Source of the DNA: a virus | Length of the DNA stretch: 32,463 nucleotides | IMG/VR virus record: IMGVR_UViG_3300044716_001156 | Span: 1-32,463 of that record | Strand: one strand, 5' to 3' | Shown here: positions 18,792 through 26,388 of the stretch, one piece after another | Layout of the letters: each line of letters starts with the position of its first letter | Numbering within the stretch: the first letter of the stretch is position 1 | Made by a program: the position numbers and the translations under genes | The notes under the pieces: generated by a model | Database searches by the model: none | The model's input: only the letters and a program-made list of their open reading frames with translations | What the model was told of the DNA's origin: nothing

Positions 18792-20980
18792 TGAGCAATT
18801 TACAACAACTTGGACTCTCTGGAATGCCCCAAATGATGGAGGCTGATAGCAAACCCTCTTTAGATGATGTTATGAGGGCAGTAGAAAGAGCCGATCAAGT
18901 ATTCGAAAAAAATATTACAGCGAGAGCAAACCTGAATAGCGATTGGGCAAAACACGTAAAAGCGGCAATTGATGGAGAAAATGAATCAGAAATCACTTCG
19001 CTGGCTCAAAGATATTTGCATGTTGGGGATAATACATTTGCCACTAATTGGAGACAAGGGAATCAAAGACGAGTCAAATTTATGGATGATGACTGGTTTA
19101 GATTGATTCCAAATGATACTTTCAATGCTGATCCTTTTCTGTGCAATATCAAAGCTTCTTATCTAGCTGCAAATCTCAAAAAGCCTAAATCTTATTTCAA
19201 GATGACTTGGCAAAATGTAGATGCTCAGTTTGGTCTATTAAACAGTACAGCAATGCATTATCGCTATGCTTGCGATGTTAAGCCCGACAGGAAGACCAGA
19301 AGAGTCACAGAAAACGGCCGCACCAAGATGACATTTGAGCAGGGGGAAAGCAAATTAGTTCATCAGGGCGGGGTTGCAACCTTTGTGAATATGTTTAACT
19401 GCTATCCAGACGTTATCAATTGCGCAACACAAAACCCGTTTGAGCGAGATGTTTATTACAAAGAAGCTGCAATGTTTGATGCAGTGATAAATAATCCCTT
19501 ATTTGATGCGTCTAAAGAGTATGTTTACGAAGATTGCGTGATTTACAGGGGGATTGAATCACTTAGTGAGTTAGAAGCTAGAAGCGTTAGCTACGAAAAG
19601 AGTTCAGCCGAAAAAGAATTAGAATACAAAGCAAATACTAGGCCAACTGTTGGACAAATAGCCATTAGGAGCGCTTATCTGAATGAATTTAAGATAAAAG
19701 ACCAAGTTTATGAAGACGTAAATGTATTCTGGGCAAAAAATGGGGGAAATTGCTATCCATTATTAGTTGAATTCAATCAACTTCCTTACAAAGCTATTCT
19801 TACAGCCACTAATTGGGCTAATCCTTGGGATTTATACGGCAAATCACAGGCTCAATTAACCTACAATCAGCATTCAACCCGTGGGTTTTTACTTTCAGCT
19901 TTAGCTTATGAAGTAGTTTCAAGCATATTTGACCCTGTCTTAATTCCCTCTGAGTTTATTGACGCTGTAATCAAAGCTGGTGGTGACAAAAACATTCTGC
20001 AAGCGGCTTTTAGAAGAGATCCAAAAGCCCTTAACAAAATGATTCCTTACCAATATGCAGGTGATGGAATTGGAGCAAATATTGATTACAGAGGCTTGAT
20101 CGGTGGAGTTAATCAAGGTAAGTCAAACTACAACCTTCAATTGATTCAGCAAGGCCTAGCAATGACCACAGGCGAAATGCAAAATACGCAGGTTGATTTA
20201 AAATCGGTTGATGTTAATGCTTCAACTGCTAAGGGAGTTGAATTTATTACAGCTCAACAAGGGGACGCGCTTAGATCCAGCTTAGATATACTCTCAGAGT
20301 GCATTCTTAAGCCATTCCTTGAGATGTGCTTGCATGATATGAGTACAAAGCTTTTCCCTGAACAATTCGGCTTAGAATTGCCTGATGAAGTGAAGGCAAG
20401 AATGGAACAAAGCCCAGAATATCAAAATCTGGCTAATGAATATGAAAGAGTATTTCAGTTAAATAATGTAATCACCCTTCCAAATGGTCAATCGGTACCA
20501 ATTCAATATAACAATCTGACAAATAAGGTAAGCCTAGAAATAACTAGAGAATTTATTGAATCAATTGATGCAGATATTGAGATTCAGATTGAAAACAATG
20601 ATTATGACAAGCAACAAATAAGGGCTGCTATCACTGATTTAACAAATCTAACGGCTTCACTACCAGCAGAGGCACAAGAATTTAAAACAATGATGCTAGC
20701 GGCACTTACTGAGCAAACGCTTGAACTATACAAATTCCCTAAACGCAAAGAATTGATTCAAAAACTGCAAATGGGAATTATTAATCCAGAGCAACAAGCA
20801 CAGCAACAGGCTCAAACTCAATTAACTCAAGCTGAAGCGGTTAAAACTCAAGCACAAGCCGAAAAATACAGTGCAGAGGCAAAGGAAGAAGCCACTAGAG
20901 CACAAGCGCAAGGAATGGCAAATGAAGACAAGATTAAGCAGGATGAAATGATTGATCAGCTAGTTGGTCGGGGTGTTTAA
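18791..20980 (+). CDS. Portal protein
   Basis: 729 residues, the size of podovirus (P22-like) portals. The N-terminal region carries helices and the conserved-looking VGDNTFATNWRQGNQRRVKFMDDDWFRLIPN. The middle is mixed alpha/beta (wing), with QAQLTYNQHSTRGFLLSALAYEVVSSIFDPVLIPS and the stem-like NIDYRGLIGGVNQGKSNYNLQLIQQGLAMTTGEM. The C-terminus (about residues 655-720) is a Gln/Ala/Glu-rich coiled coil typical of portal barrels that project into the capsid. It forms the dodecameric DNA entry pore and contacts terminase. Its last 47 bases overlap a convergent gene on the other strand. Confidence 0.85.
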   Translation: MSNLQQLGLSGMPQMMEADSKPSLDDVMRAVERADQVFEKNITARANLNSDWAKHVKAAIDGENESEITSLAQRYLHVGDNTFATNWRQGNQRRVKFMDDDWFRLIPNDTFNADPFLCNIKASYLAANLKKPKSYFKMTWQNVDAQFGLLNSTAMHYRYACDVKPDRKTRRVTENGRTKMTFEQGESKLVHQGGVATFVNMFNCYPDVINCATQNPFERDVYYKEAAMFDAVINNPLFDASKEYVYEDCVIYRGIESLSELEARSVSYEKSSAEKELEYKANTRPTVGQIAIRSAYLNEFKIKDQVYEDVNVFWAKNGGNCYPLLVEFNQLPYKAILTATNWANPWDLYGKSQAQLTYNQHSTRGFLLSALAYEVVSSIFDPVLIPSEFIDAVIKAGGDKNILQAAFRRDPKALNKMIPYQYAGDGIGANIDYRGLIGGVNQGKSNYNLQLIQQGLAMTTGEMQNTQVDLKSVDVNASTAKGVEFITAQQGDALRSSLDILSECILKPFLEMCLHDMSTKLFPEQFGLELPDEVKARMEQSPEYQNLANEYERVFQLNNVITLPNGQSVPIQYNNLTNKVSLEITREFIESIDADIEIQIENNDYDKQQIRAAITDLTNLTASLPAEAQEFKTMMLAALTEQTLELYKFPKRKELIQKLQMGIINPEQQAQQQAQTQLTQAEAVKTQAQAEKYSAEAKEEATRAQAQGMANEDKIKQDEMIDQLVGRGV

Positions 20981-21254
20981 TCAGTAAACAGTCTGATTGA
21001 GTAATTAGCCAAATATCTACATCTAAAGAAAACTCATTTTTGATTTCTTCAAGCTTTTTGATTTTGCAGCCTGAATGAGCCGCAATAATTCGAGCACCAT
21101 TAAAACCAGTTTTTACTACTTCATTTGGGTCTACAATGTAAATCGTCGGTTTTGACAATGGTCTTTTAAGGTAAATCCAGCCGTTGCTTTCTTGAGCTGC
21201 TGTTAATGTTTTTTTCCAAGCCTCATCATATTCTTTAAATTCTTGGTATTTCAT
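20934..21254 (-). CDS. Hypothetical protein, antisense to the portal 3' end
   Basis: 106 residues from ATG at 21254 (MKYQEFKEYDEAWKKTLTAAQE). A central beta segment WIYLKRPLSKPTIYIVDPNEVVKTGFNGARIIAAHSGC and an acidic tail follow. It is the last gene of the leftward cassette and its final 47 bases overlap the portal gene on the other strand. No Shine-Dalgarno; the ATG lies within the end of the upstream gene (20-nt overlap). Family not recognised. Confidence 0.65.
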   Translation of the reverse strand: MKYQEFKEYDEAWKKTLTAAQESNGWIYLKRPLSKPTIYIVDPNEVVKTGFNGARIIAAHSGCKIKKLEEIKNEFSLDVDIWLITQSDCLLIKHPDQLADQSFHPA

Positions 21255-21465
21255 AAATAATTTTGACAACAATTTCCTTTTGTTTGAGTAAAGATTCACA
21301 ATCAAGTAAGTCTGTAAAGTCATATTCTTTGTAGCTCAAATATCTTCTTTCTTCTTCAGCTTTTTTCATTTCAGCAAGAATTAATTGCCTAGCTTCTAGA
21401 ACTGAAAGGTTTTTTTTTGATTTGATGTGAGTGTCTAGAGCTGTTGAAGCGTCTTGATATTTCAT
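21235..21465 (-). CDS. Small helical hypothetical protein
   Basis: 76 residues. It opens MKYQDASTALDTHIKSKKNLSVLEARQLILAEMKKAEEE, a helical, charged protein, and ends VVKIIYEIPRI. Its first four residues are nearly the same as those of the next gene (MKYQE), suggesting a short shared start module. Three bases separate it from the upstream gene. Function unknown. Confidence 0.65.
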   Translation of the reverse strand: MKYQDASTALDTHIKSKKNLSVLEARQLILAEMKKAEEERRYLSYKEYDFTDLLDCESLLKQKEIVVKIIYEIPRI

Positions 21466-21468
21466 TAA

Positions 21469-21657
21469 CTAAAGCTCTCCTAATTCATACAAACGCAGGC
21501 GGGCTTTTGCTCCCATTACATGCGCTTTTAATATCTCAAGATTGCGGGTGGATTCTTCTGACAAGGGTTGAGGGCTTGATTCGGCTAGCCTTATTGATTC
21601 TTCCCCTACTGAAACACTCTCTGTTAGTAAGTCAATTACTGCTTGTCTATCCATCAT
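21469..21657 (-). CDS. Small helical hypothetical protein (62 aa)
   Basis: 62 residues: MMDRQAVIDLLTESVSVGEESIRLAESSPQPLSEESTRNLEILKAHVMGAKARLRLYELGEL, that is two helices joined by a Ser/Pro-rich loop. The first ATG overlaps the upstream stop (ATGA). Typical of small phage early proteins of unknown role. Confidence 0.65.
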   Translation of the reverse strand: MMDRQAVIDLLTESVSVGEESIRLAESSPQPLSEESTRNLEILKAHVMGAKARLRLYELGEL

Positions 21658-21953
21658 TCAAACTCCATTTGATATATCTCTTTGTATCTCTCTATTTTTC
21701 TGTTTAATTTCTCAATCTCATTCATTTTTTTTGCTACGTGAAGCTTTTCAACTTCAATTACTTGCTCTAAGGTTTTTAATTCCCAGTGTGATGGGTGCGG
21801 AAGTCTAACCGAACAAGTAGGCCATAAATGCATTTTCCTTATTTTGCTGGGTGCGGAAACTATCTCGTAATTCTCCCCATTGGCAGAAATATTGGCAGCC
21901 AAAAAACATTTAGCGGCCTCGGCCTTTTCTGCTAGTTCAATCCAAGTGTTCAT
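21654..21953 (-). CDS. Hypothetical protein with C-terminal coiled coil
   Basis: 99 residues. The first half holds WIELAEKAEAAKCFLAANI and a Trp/Cys/Pro/His-rich patch (LWPTCSVRLPHPSHW). The second half is a coiled coil (LEQVIEVEKLHVAKKMNEIEKLNRKIERYKEI). It overlaps the small membrane protein gene upstream by 17 nt and couples to the next gene. Function unknown. Confidence 0.65.
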   Translation of the reverse strand: MNTWIELAEKAEAAKCFLAANISANGENYEIVSAPSKIRKMHLWPTCSVRLPHPSHWELKTLEQVIEVEKLHVAKKMNEIEKLNRKIERYKEIYQMEFE

Positions 21954-22047
21954 TTTTAATCCTTTTCATAATACTCAAGTAACAAATTAGTAAATCTAGG
22001 CTTATCAAACAAGCCCATAACCTTAGCTTAATAAGTAAGCGTTTCAT
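21937..22047 (-). CDS. Tiny single-pass membrane protein (36 aa)
   Basis: 36 residues: basic start MKRLLIKLRL, then a hydrophobic stretch WACLISLDLLICYLSIM and a basic tail KRIKNEHLD. The ATG overlaps the upstream stop (ATGA) and follows GAGGAG, a strong ribosome binding site. One internal Asp in the hydrophobic stretch is unusual. Candidate holin-like, antiholin or host-modulating peptide; no homology evidence. Confidence 0.55.
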   Translation of the reverse strand: MKRLLIKLRLWACLISLDLLICYLSIMKRIKNEHLD

Positions 22048-22058
22048 TCTGGCTCCTC
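22040..22058. repeat. 19-bp gene-boundary duplicate (copy 1)
   Basis: The minus-strand sequence GAGGAGCCAGAATGAAACG occurs identically here and at 22264-22282. Here it contains a normal ribosome binding site, stop and ATGA overlap between two genes. The other copy lies inside the continuous frame of 22044-22559, where it marks the likely former gene boundary. Confidence 0.85.
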
Positions 22059-22559
22059 AAGATGGAATGGCTGACTTTTAAGTTCTTCTTGTAATTCAGG
22101 CTTCTTTAAAAGCATCATTATTGCAAAGTCGCTCATGTCAGGGATTGGAGTACCTTCCACCACATGATTAAACTGATTGCAAAAAGCATCATCAAAGCCC
22201 AATTCCTCCGCTAAATCAGCTAGGTAATACTTTTTGTCAGTTGTTTTGGATCTTATATATGCTCGTTTCATTCTGGCTCCTCTTCCTTTAGCGGCTTGAC
22301 GTAAAGCAGCATATCTTTCTGCTACTTTGTCAGCGTGTTCCATTTTTCTATCAATCTTTTCTTTTTGTCTTTTGATTGCATCTTCTAAGCTTTGTCTAAA
22401 CACTTTAGCGATTTGGTAATCACCCTCATCCGTCAAGGAATCAATGTAGTCTTCCGCTTCTTCGTAAGTGTCAAACTCATCTAATTCTCTTTGTTCTAAC
22501 CATGTGCTAGAACCGCTGTGTTGGTGTACTGCTTTTACAACTACAAATATTGATTTCAT
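22044..22559 (-). CDS. Hypothetical protein, apparent fusion of two ancestral genes
   Basis: 171 residues as one continuous frame. The first part (MKSIFVVVKAVHQHSGSSTW, then FDTYEEAEDYIDSLTDEGDY and a coiled coil to about residue 92) and the second part (from internal MKRAYIRSKTTDKKYYLADL to LEEPE) look like separate proteins. At the join, GAGGAGCCAGAATGAAACG (22264-22282) is identical to the true gene boundary at 22040-22058. In the alternate frame the upstream gene would end VKPLKEEEPE and stop exactly in an ATGA overlap. Removing one A from the AAA just upstream would restore that. The second part may still be made alone from ATG at 22271, which has a good Shine-Dalgarno. Confidence 0.7.
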   Translation of the reverse strand: MKSIFVVVKAVHQHSGSSTWLEQRELDEFDTYEEAEDYIDSLTDEGDYQIAKVFRQSLEDAIKRQKEKIDRKMEHADKVAERYAALRQAAKGRGARMKRAYIRSKTTDKKYYLADLAEELGFDDAFCNQFNHVVEGTPIPDMSDFAIMMLLKKPELQEELKSQPFHLEEPE

Positions 22560-22714
22560 CTCTTCTCCTTATCATCCTTCATGGCGGCTCTCATAAACGC
22601 AACACAAAAAGCCATATAAGACATTTCTTCATAAGTCATTTCAACGCCGTTTTTTTCATTATCTGCTTTTATAAAGTCATATTCTTTTTGAATTGCGGCT
22701 CTAGTGTCTATCAT
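22556..22714 (-). CDS. Small hypothetical protein (52 aa)
   Basis: Encodes 52 residues, opening MIDTRAAIQKEYDFIKADNE and containing VEMTYEEMSYMAFCVAFMRAAMKDDKEKR. The 'sYmaFcvAFMRAA' helix is amphipathic and Met-rich. ATGA overlaps at both ends link the regulator gene upstream and the fused gene downstream. Function unknown. Confidence 0.65.
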   Translation of the reverse strand: MIDTRAAIQKEYDFIKADNEKNGVEMTYEEMSYMAFCVAFMRAAMKDDKEKR

Positions 22715-22941
22715 CTTTCACTTCCTGCCCATAAACGTCTTAAAACATCATTTACCCAGCGGTTAATACTAGGTGCTTTGGTTTTTCTTACTTGTTCTCT
22801 AACAAAAGACATTAAATCTTTATCAATGCTTATTGTTTGTTGATACTTCCTAAAAGGCACAGTTTTTTTTAGTGAAGTCTTATCCAAGGCTTCTTTAAAT
22901 TCGTCAGGAGTACCTTCAAAAGTAGCTAATTGTTTATCCAT
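22711..22941 (-). CDS. Ribbon-helix-helix (CopG/Arc-like) regulator
   Basis: 76 residues. After a short N-terminal region, YQQTISIDKDLMSFVREQVRKTKAPSINRWVNDVLRRLWAG gives the ribbon-helix-helix order: a beta strand (TISID), helix A, a P-S turn, helix B with W-V-N-D-V-L. Such proteins dimerise and bind short inverted repeats with the paired strand. It is the first gene of the leftward cassette. An inverted repeat (22953-22966) lies between its promoter and its ATG, so negative autoregulation is likely. Confidence 0.75.
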   Translation of the reverse strand: MDKQLATFEGTPDEFKEALDKTSLKKTVPFRKYQQTISIDKDLMSFVREQVRKTKAPSINRWVNDVLRRLWAGSER

Positions 22942-22952
22942 TATCGTCTCGC

Positions 22953-22966
22953 TTAAGTGTACTTAA
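22953..22966. promoter_or_regulatory. Candidate operator for the ribbon-helix-helix protein
   Basis: TTAAGT-gt-ACTTAA, a perfect 6-bp inverted repeat with two central bases, lies at the predicted transcription start between the -10 box and the ATG at 22941. Short dyads at this position are typical binding sites of autoregulating ribbon-helix-helix proteins. Binding is inferred. Confidence 0.5.
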
Positions 22967-22970
22967 TTAT

Positions 22971-22999
22971 ACTATAGCCGATTAATTCGATTCTATCAA
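22971..22999 (-). promoter_or_regulatory. Promoter of the leftward cassette
   Basis: Minus-strand TTGATA (22999-22994), 17-bp spacer and TATAGT (22976-22971), followed by a predicted start near 22964. An overlapping TATAAT lies five bases further on. It drives the ribbon-helix-helix gene and the coupled genes behind it. Confidence 0.65.
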
Positions 23000-23022
23000 T
23001 CATTATCCTTTACAGTGATTAC

Positions 23023-23286
23023 ATGAGCAGCGAACACATAAAAACAGTATTAGGACTCATAGATAGCAGAATCAGCCTTTGCAAAGCTGGAACAATAAAC
23101 GAGCTTACCCGCTCTGAATCCCTTTTTGCAATGACACAACTGTTTGACTTGAGAATGACAATACTTGAAGAACTTGTGCTCACTGAAGAATATCAGCTTA
23201 GAAAAAATGCTGAAAAACACATTGTCGAACAAAGGAAAAATTTAGTAGCCGAATGGACAGTGAATACTACGCCCCTCTTGATTTAA
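23023..23286 (+). CDS. Hypothetical helical protein before scaffold
   Basis: 87 residues, helical throughout (IKTVLGLIDSRISLCKAGTINELTRSESLFAMTQLFDLRMTILEELVLTEEYQLRKNAEKHIVEQRKNL). It resumes rightward transcription after the leftward cassette and overlaps the scaffold gene by 34 nt. There is no clear Shine-Dalgarno and no evident promoter in the preceding 80 nt besides the divergent one. Function unknown. Confidence 0.65.
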   Translation: MSSEHIKTVLGLIDSRISLCKAGTINELTRSESLFAMTQLFDLRMTILEELVLTEEYQLRKNAEKHIVEQRKNLVAEWTVNTTPLLI

Positions 23287-23903
23287 ATGAAGAGACTCAA
23301 GCTCCTCAAGAAACAGTCGCCGATATAGAAGCCCGCCTTAATAAAACTTTTGAAGAAAAAATTAGCGCTTATGAGCAAAAAACAGCTCCAGCCGTTGATT
23401 TTTACCAAAAGATTCAACAAGGATTTCAACCCAGTCAGGAAAATCAGCTTGATCCAGTTCAACAACTGAGTCAACAAGTGAAAGATTTGCGTACTCAATT
23501 GATGGATAAAGAAGCCGCCCAGCATGGTTTTTCAAACTATGCACAAGCCATTTCACTCTATGAAGCGATGAGTGTTGACAGAGATCCAAATGTTAGAAAT
23601 AAGGCCGAAGCAGCTGATGCAGCTTGGAGAAATGGAAACATTGAAGAAGCAGCAAAAATAATCAGTTCTCATTTCGGGAGTAAGCAGGCAGATGCTCCAC
23701 CACTTGGAGCCAATTTAAGTCAGGGATATTCACCAGGGGCAAATTCAGGTCAAACTCAATCATTTCCTAAAATGGACGGCTCGCAAATCACTGGTTATCA
23801 AATGAGTACCAATCCAGAGCACAAAAATTATTTAAACAATTATGTGAACTATTGGAGCCAGAAAGACCCGCAACACATAAGGGATTTGATGAGTAGTTTC
23901 TAA
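23253..23903 (+). CDS. Putative capsid scaffolding protein
   Basis: 216 residues, acidic, helical and Gln/Ala-rich with a coiled coil (QQLSQQVKDLRTQLMDKEAAQHG), then AAWRNGNIEEAAKIISSHFG, a flexible Gly/Ser/Gln region and a C-terminal basic-aromatic helix (NPEHKNYLNNYVNYWSQKDPQHIRDLMSSF). Composition, size and location immediately before the capsid gene are those of phage scaffolds, whose C-terminal helix binds capsid protein during prohead assembly. The sequence family itself is not recognised. Confidence 0.65.
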   Translation: MDSEYYAPLDLNEETQAPQETVADIEARLNKTFEEKISAYEQKTAPAVDFYQKIQQGFQPSQENQLDPVQQLSQQVKDLRTQLMDKEAAQHGFSNYAQAISLYEAMSVDRDPNVRNKAEAADAAWRNGNIEEAAKIISSHFGSKQADAPPLGANLSQGYSPGANSGQTQSFPKMDGSQITGYQMSTNPEHKNYLNNYVNYWSQKDPQHIRDLMSSF

Positions 23904-23930
23904 ACATCCTTACTACTTTTTAATCAAAAA

Positions 23931-24908
23931 ATGTCATACCCCCTTAATAACACAACAAATCAAGCTAACGTAGCTTTCCAGCTTTTGAGCGGAACTACAT
24001 TGAGTTTTCTTGGTGATGAGACTCTCTTGTTCGGGAAAGAATTCACCGCACCAAATTCAAGCACAAAATCAAGCCCTGATAGACCTATTGTCCTCCGCAA
24101 GATTGAAGCAAGCGCAGGATCAATTATGAAAGGTCAACGTTACACAATACGTAAAGAACGCCCAGTAACTGCAACAGATAGATCAGAAAACAGCCCTGTT
24201 AATCTTCAAACTCGTACCTATGAACTTATCGACTTATTTGTAAACAGATACAAAGAAGTCGGTGTTGGTACTACTAGAAGAGCAAAAGCTCAAACATCTA
24301 CCTATGATGCTCAATCCAATGCAGCTGCAAATGCCAGCGCTTTGGCTCGTGCAATGGAACAAGATATTTATGCAATATTCCCCACCTTTAGCCGTTCTTT
24401 AGGTGATGGAACCACTTCAAGAACTAGTGCCGATATTGTTAACGCCTTAAACGTTTTTCAAAATAACGGAATGGATGTCAGAAATTATCAAATCTATGAC
24501 TTATGTACTCCTGAAGTTTACTCATCTTACAAACTAGAAGACCAAATCAGAAGATGGGATCATATTGGACAAACAGGCGCAAATAACTACATTAAAGGCT
24601 ATATCCAAGAAACAGTAAACGGCGCTAAACCAATTCCTACTTCTTATGGTGGTAGTCCTGATGGTTTGCCAATTAATAGAGCTGGTTCAGCACCTTATCA
24701 GGCTGTAATGGTAGGCAATGGAGCTGATCCAATCTTCTTAGGGGTTGGCCTCAAATACAACGCCACTAACGAAACTATTCCGTTAATGGATGGCGCTGAA
24801 GCCGATTACGCAACCATTCTTTACGGTGTCACTAGAGGCCGTGACGAAGCTGGTGTATACATGAACTACCTAAATCTCAACGGCAGGCCAGCATCCGTGC
24901 TGAATTAA
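23931..24908 (+). CDS. Major capsid protein
   Basis: 325 residues. It opens MSYPLNNTTNQANVAFQLLS; then PIVLRKIEASAGSIMKGQRYTIRKERPVTATDRSENSPVNLQTRTYELIDLFVNRYKEVGVGTTRRAKAQTS suggests the P-domain/spine arrangement of HK97-fold capsids. YNATNETIPLMDGAEADYATILYGVTRGRDEAGVYMNYLNLNGRPA gives a beta-rich end. Placement after scaffold and its length support major capsid. The ATG has no Shine-Dalgarno, only an A-rich AATCAAAAA run, notable for a gene that must be highly expressed. Confidence 0.75.
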   Translation: MSYPLNNTTNQANVAFQLLSGTTLSFLGDETLLFGKEFTAPNSSTKSSPDRPIVLRKIEASAGSIMKGQRYTIRKERPVTATDRSENSPVNLQTRTYELIDLFVNRYKEVGVGTTRRAKAQTSTYDAQSNAAANASALARAMEQDIYAIFPTFSRSLGDGTTSRTSADIVNALNVFQNNGMDVRNYQIYDLCTPEVYSSYKLEDQIRRWDHIGQTGANNYIKGYIQETVNGAKPIPTSYGGSPDGLPINRAGSAPYQAVMVGNGADPIFLGVGLKYNATNETIPLMDGAEADYATILYGVTRGRDEAGVYMNYLNLNGRPASVLN

Positions 24909-24926
24909 CCCTTACAAATAAAACAC

Positions 24927-25628
24927 ATGTTAGACATTAAGCCCTTTCAACCTGAAGAACTCAAAGCGATATCACTCGATTCAACTGCCACAGTTCGCCT
25001 TAAACCTACTGATATTGAGCATTATTCACGTGCAATTATTCAGAGAGTAGAGCATTCTGACAAGCCGAATAGTGAGGAATACCGCTTAGCAGATGCTCAG
25101 GCAAAGCGTTTATGGGCTGATGAGTGTTTAGTAAGGACTCCAGACAATCTATATATCGTATACAGCCATGCAGGTTTTGAATCTTACTGGAATTGTTTGG
25201 CTCCTGAAGTACGTGAATATGTAAAAGTGATTCGTCCTTTTTGGTTTGGATTATGCGGGAATCGTCTTGATTTCAAAATTGTAGGAGCCCGCACCCAAAT
25301 TGAAATAGATGAATTTATTTCTAAAAGGTTGATTGAATCAATCAAAAAGCAAATCGGGCTTTATAAAGAAAAGGCAATGGTTTGTAACTTTTACAGAGAC
25401 AAAATTACAGGCAAGCAAATTCCTAAGGATGATGTCAATTTTCGTGAAGCTTTTGTGAGTAATTTTAATGGAGTTGGACTTGAATATTCAACTTATAAAC
25501 TTGCTCTTATAAAGGCATTAGCAGGAGAAGGTGCTTATCCTGAAATTCCTGAAGATTCACTTAGCAAGGCTGAATACGATGAACTCAAAAAAGAATTCAC
25601 CCCCGCAAAATTAAAGGAAAATAAATAA
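24927..25628 (+). CDS. Hypothetical structural-module protein
   Basis: 233 residues, soluble, mixed alpha/beta. Recognisable pieces are YSRAIIQRVEHSDKPNSEEYRLADAQAKRLWADECLV, VKVIRPFWFGLCGNRLDFKIVGARTQIEIDEF and a Lys-rich tail. It lies 18 nt after the capsid gene, also behind an SD-less A-rich leader, and overlaps the next start (TAATG). Likely a head or neck component; family unknown. Confidence 0.7.
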   Translation: MLDIKPFQPEELKAISLDSTATVRLKPTDIEHYSRAIIQRVEHSDKPNSEEYRLADAQAKRLWADECLVRTPDNLYIVYSHAGFESYWNCLAPEVREYVKVIRPFWFGLCGNRLDFKIVGARTQIEIDEFISKRLIESIKKQIGLYKEKAMVCNFYRDKITGKQIPKDDVNFREAFVSNFNGVGLEYSTYKLALIKALAGEGAYPEIPEDSLSKAEYDELKKEFTPAKLKENK

Positions 25629-26386
25629 TGTCAACTGAACAAGGATGGTTTCCAACTGATGCAACCTTGCTAAATGCTACAGCTGCATCAACTGCCAGTA
25701 TTACTGTTCGTAGAAGTGGAACTTTAGACGTTCTTAATACTTTCGCTCAGGTATCAGGCGCAGCAATTAACGCAGGTTTAACCGCATCTCCATTAATAAC
25801 CCTTGGTATTACCCGTACTACTTGGGCAGCTCCTACAACTAGAACAGTAGGAACAATTAATCCAGGTGTGGGGATTACGGTTACCCCCGGAAGTAATACC
25901 AATAACTACGCTAATTTGGCTGGTGTTTTGCCCGCTGAAGGGATTCAAGCATCTTCTGGAATTGGTGTTTCGTTCCAATTCCGCCCAGCATTTGGAGGTT
26001 TGATTAAGTATCCAGGTACTGTAACCACGGCTTCTGCCTCTCCTAACGTCACAGGCGTTGGAACTTCCTTCACGAGAGATTTCATCGTAGGAGACATCAT
26101 CCTAATTAATGGAGTTGAAAGGGTTGTAATCACAATCACTTCAGATACTGCAATTGTTACAAATGCCAACTGGGGTGTTGTTAACACTGCTGTTTCATAC
26201 CGTAATGGTCAAGCTTCAGCACCAGGTGACAAATTCAATGACGCTGGTATTGGTTCAGTTGGATCAGGCAAGATTCGTGTCATTAAAAATGATGTGATTG
26301 TTGCCACAGTGGTTCAAGCTGGTGTCGGTGGTACTGTAGCTGGTTCTCTTCGTTTACTTGCATCTTTAGCTTTAGATCCTAACTAA
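25628..26386 (+). CDS. Beta-rich virion protein (head decoration or fibre-like)
   Basis: 252 residues, Thr/Ala/Gly/Val-rich and low in charge, typical of beta-sandwich virion proteins. GTVTTASASPNVTGVGTSFTRDFIVGDIILINGVERVVITITSDTAIVTN is a module seen in many phage fibre, collar and decoration proteins ('gt..V.G.GT.Ft..l.vGD.I.v.ge...V..I.sdt.l.v'). AAGGA precedes the ATG. Between capsid and connector, a capsid decoration or neck fibre role is most likely. Confidence 0.65.
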   Translation: MSTEQGWFPTDATLLNATAASTASITVRRSGTLDVLNTFAQVSGAAINAGLTASPLITLGITRTTWAAPTTRTVGTINPGVGITVTPGSNTNNYANLAGVLPAEGIQASSGIGVSFQFRPAFGGLIKYPGTVTTASASPNVTGVGTSFTRDFIVGDIILINGVERVVITITSDTAIVTNANWGVVNTAVSYRNGQASAPGDKFNDAGIGSVGSGKIRVIKNDVIVATVVQAGVGGTVAGSLRLLASLALDPN

Positions 26387-26388
26387 TC

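Noticed and set aside
25793-26187. Minus-strand frames opposite the beta-rich virion protein
   Set aside because: They have no ribosome binding site and lie opposite an intact gene in the structural operon.
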